Shown here one piece after another: positions 5,802 through 6,002 of a DNA stretch of 6,002 bases. This stretch comes from an uncultured Propioniciclava sp. Lineage in GTDB: Bacteria > Actinomycetota > Actinomycetes > Propionibacteriales > Propionibacteriaceae. A program made the position numbers and the translations under genes. Location of the stretch: contig CALMPQ010000186.1 in the NCBI GenBank assembly GCA_937872005.1, positions 1 to 6,002 on the forward strand. The letters run 5' to 3'. The stretch's first letter is position 1, and every line of letters begins with the position of its first letter. The notes beneath the pieces are model-generated. The model was not told the origin of the DNA. It did not search any database and saw nothing but the letters and a program-made list of their open reading frames with translations.

Positions 5802-5816
5802 CAGTCTTACAGACTG
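5802..5816. promoter_or_regulatory. Inverted repeat CAGTCT-TAC-AGACTG, candidate operator in divergent region
   Basis: Two perfect 6-base half-sites flank a 3-base centre in the gap between the leftward membrane protein and the rightward haemoglobin gene. It sits 87 bases upstream of the membrane-protein start and about 105 bases upstream of the haemoglobin start. The stretch is less GC-rich than its surroundings. Size and shape suit a dimeric TetR- or MarR-type repressor, but no regulator gene is in view and the assignment is inference. Confidence 0.4.
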
Positions 5817-5896
5817 ACAGATGACGCCCAAACCCACAAGGGGGATACCTCAGCCCGGGGTGACGATGCCCCTCCCCGGCCCCCCGCGATCTTCCC

Positions 5897-5921
5897 GAAA
5901 CCGCCCCGGACAGGGGGTTTC
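5897..5921 (+). promoter_or_regulatory. Hairpin covering the ribosome binding site of the haemoglobin gene
   Basis: GAAACC, a bulged G, then CCC (5897-5906) can pair with GGGGGTTTC (5913-5921): six base pairs, a one-base bulge, three GC pairs and a short loop (CGGACA). The right arm contains the G-rich Shine-Dalgarno-like run (5913-5917) and ends directly against the ATG at 5922. If the transcript starts upstream, this stem would hide the ribosome binding site. It could alternatively be a coincidental fold of GC-rich sequence. Confidence 0.45.
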
Positions 5922-6002
5922 ATGGCCAGAATGGGGAATGTGCACCGCGACGAGGAACTGCTCGAGGAGGAGACGTTCTATGACCGCGTGGGGGGACACG
6001 AA
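5922..6002 (+). CDS. N-terminal fragment of a group II truncated haemoglobin
   Basis: Only 27 codons are in the window, and the gene continues past the right edge. The translation begins MARMGNVHRDEELLEEE and continues TFYDRVGGHE. The 'FYDRVGGxE' block at about residues 19-27 is the hallmark opening of bacterial truncated (2-on-2) haemoglobins of the GlbO type; the haem-ligating and distal residues lie beyond the edge. Such proteins bind oxygen and other small ligands in the cytoplasm and are linked to oxygen handling or defence against reactive oxygen and nitrogen species. Three in-frame starts are possible, at 5922 (ATG), 5931 (ATG) and 5940 (GTG). I prefer 5922 because AGGGGG lies four bases upstream, though many family members start close to the FY motif, so 5940 is not excluded. 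Confidence 0.72.
   Translation, partial: MARMGNVHRDEELLEEETFYDRVGGHE

Noticed and set aside
5963..5982. GAGGAGGAG followed by ATG at 5980 as an alternative start
   Set aside because: The frame from 5980 gives MTAWGDT, which is not a haemoglobin sequence; the GAG run is simply a Glu tract in the real frame leading to TFYDRVGGHE.

Overview
The window is very GC-rich, uses GTG starts and G/C-ending third codon positions, and carries actinobacterial gene families: a class II sirtuin, a tandem-GNAT protein, an SLH-anchored 5'-nucleotidase and a truncated haemoglobin. It is most likely chromosomal DNA of a high-GC actinobacterium. A member of the Propionibacteriales or Micrococcales would fit, but that is inference from gene content. 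I see no tRNA, rRNA, CRISPR array, transposase, integrase or other sign of a mobile element.

Layout. Bases 1-435 (+) hold the C-terminal end of a protein resembling the rhamnan-synthesis F (RgpF) family. Ten bases later comes a class II Sir2 NAD-dependent protein deacylase (446-1267, +), and 62 bp after that a two-domain GNAT acyltransferase (1330-2433, +). A strong hairpin at 2448-2480 separates this rightward block from a leftward block: a large secreted UshA-type 5'-nucleotidase/metallophosphoesterase with an Ig-like region and three C-terminal SLH repeats (2495-5059, -), and upstream of it a four-helix membrane protein of unknown function (5164-5715, -). About 206 bp of divergent intergenic DNA follows (5716-5921). 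The first 27 codons of a group II truncated haemoglobin (5922 onward, +) then run off the right edge.

How the genes may work together. The sirtuin and the GNAT protein are an eraser and a possible writer of acyl groups sitting side by side, which could be functional or chance. The nucleotidase works outside the cell, releasing phosphate and nucleosides, and is probably retained at the envelope by its SLH repeats. The membrane protein and the haemoglobin gene share a divergent regulatory region. No operon-scale novel system is evident. The most noteworthy signals are regulatory: two apparent leaderless GTG starts with identical -10 geometry, a hairpin that covers the haemoglobin gene's ribosome binding site, and several short perfect palindromes between genes.
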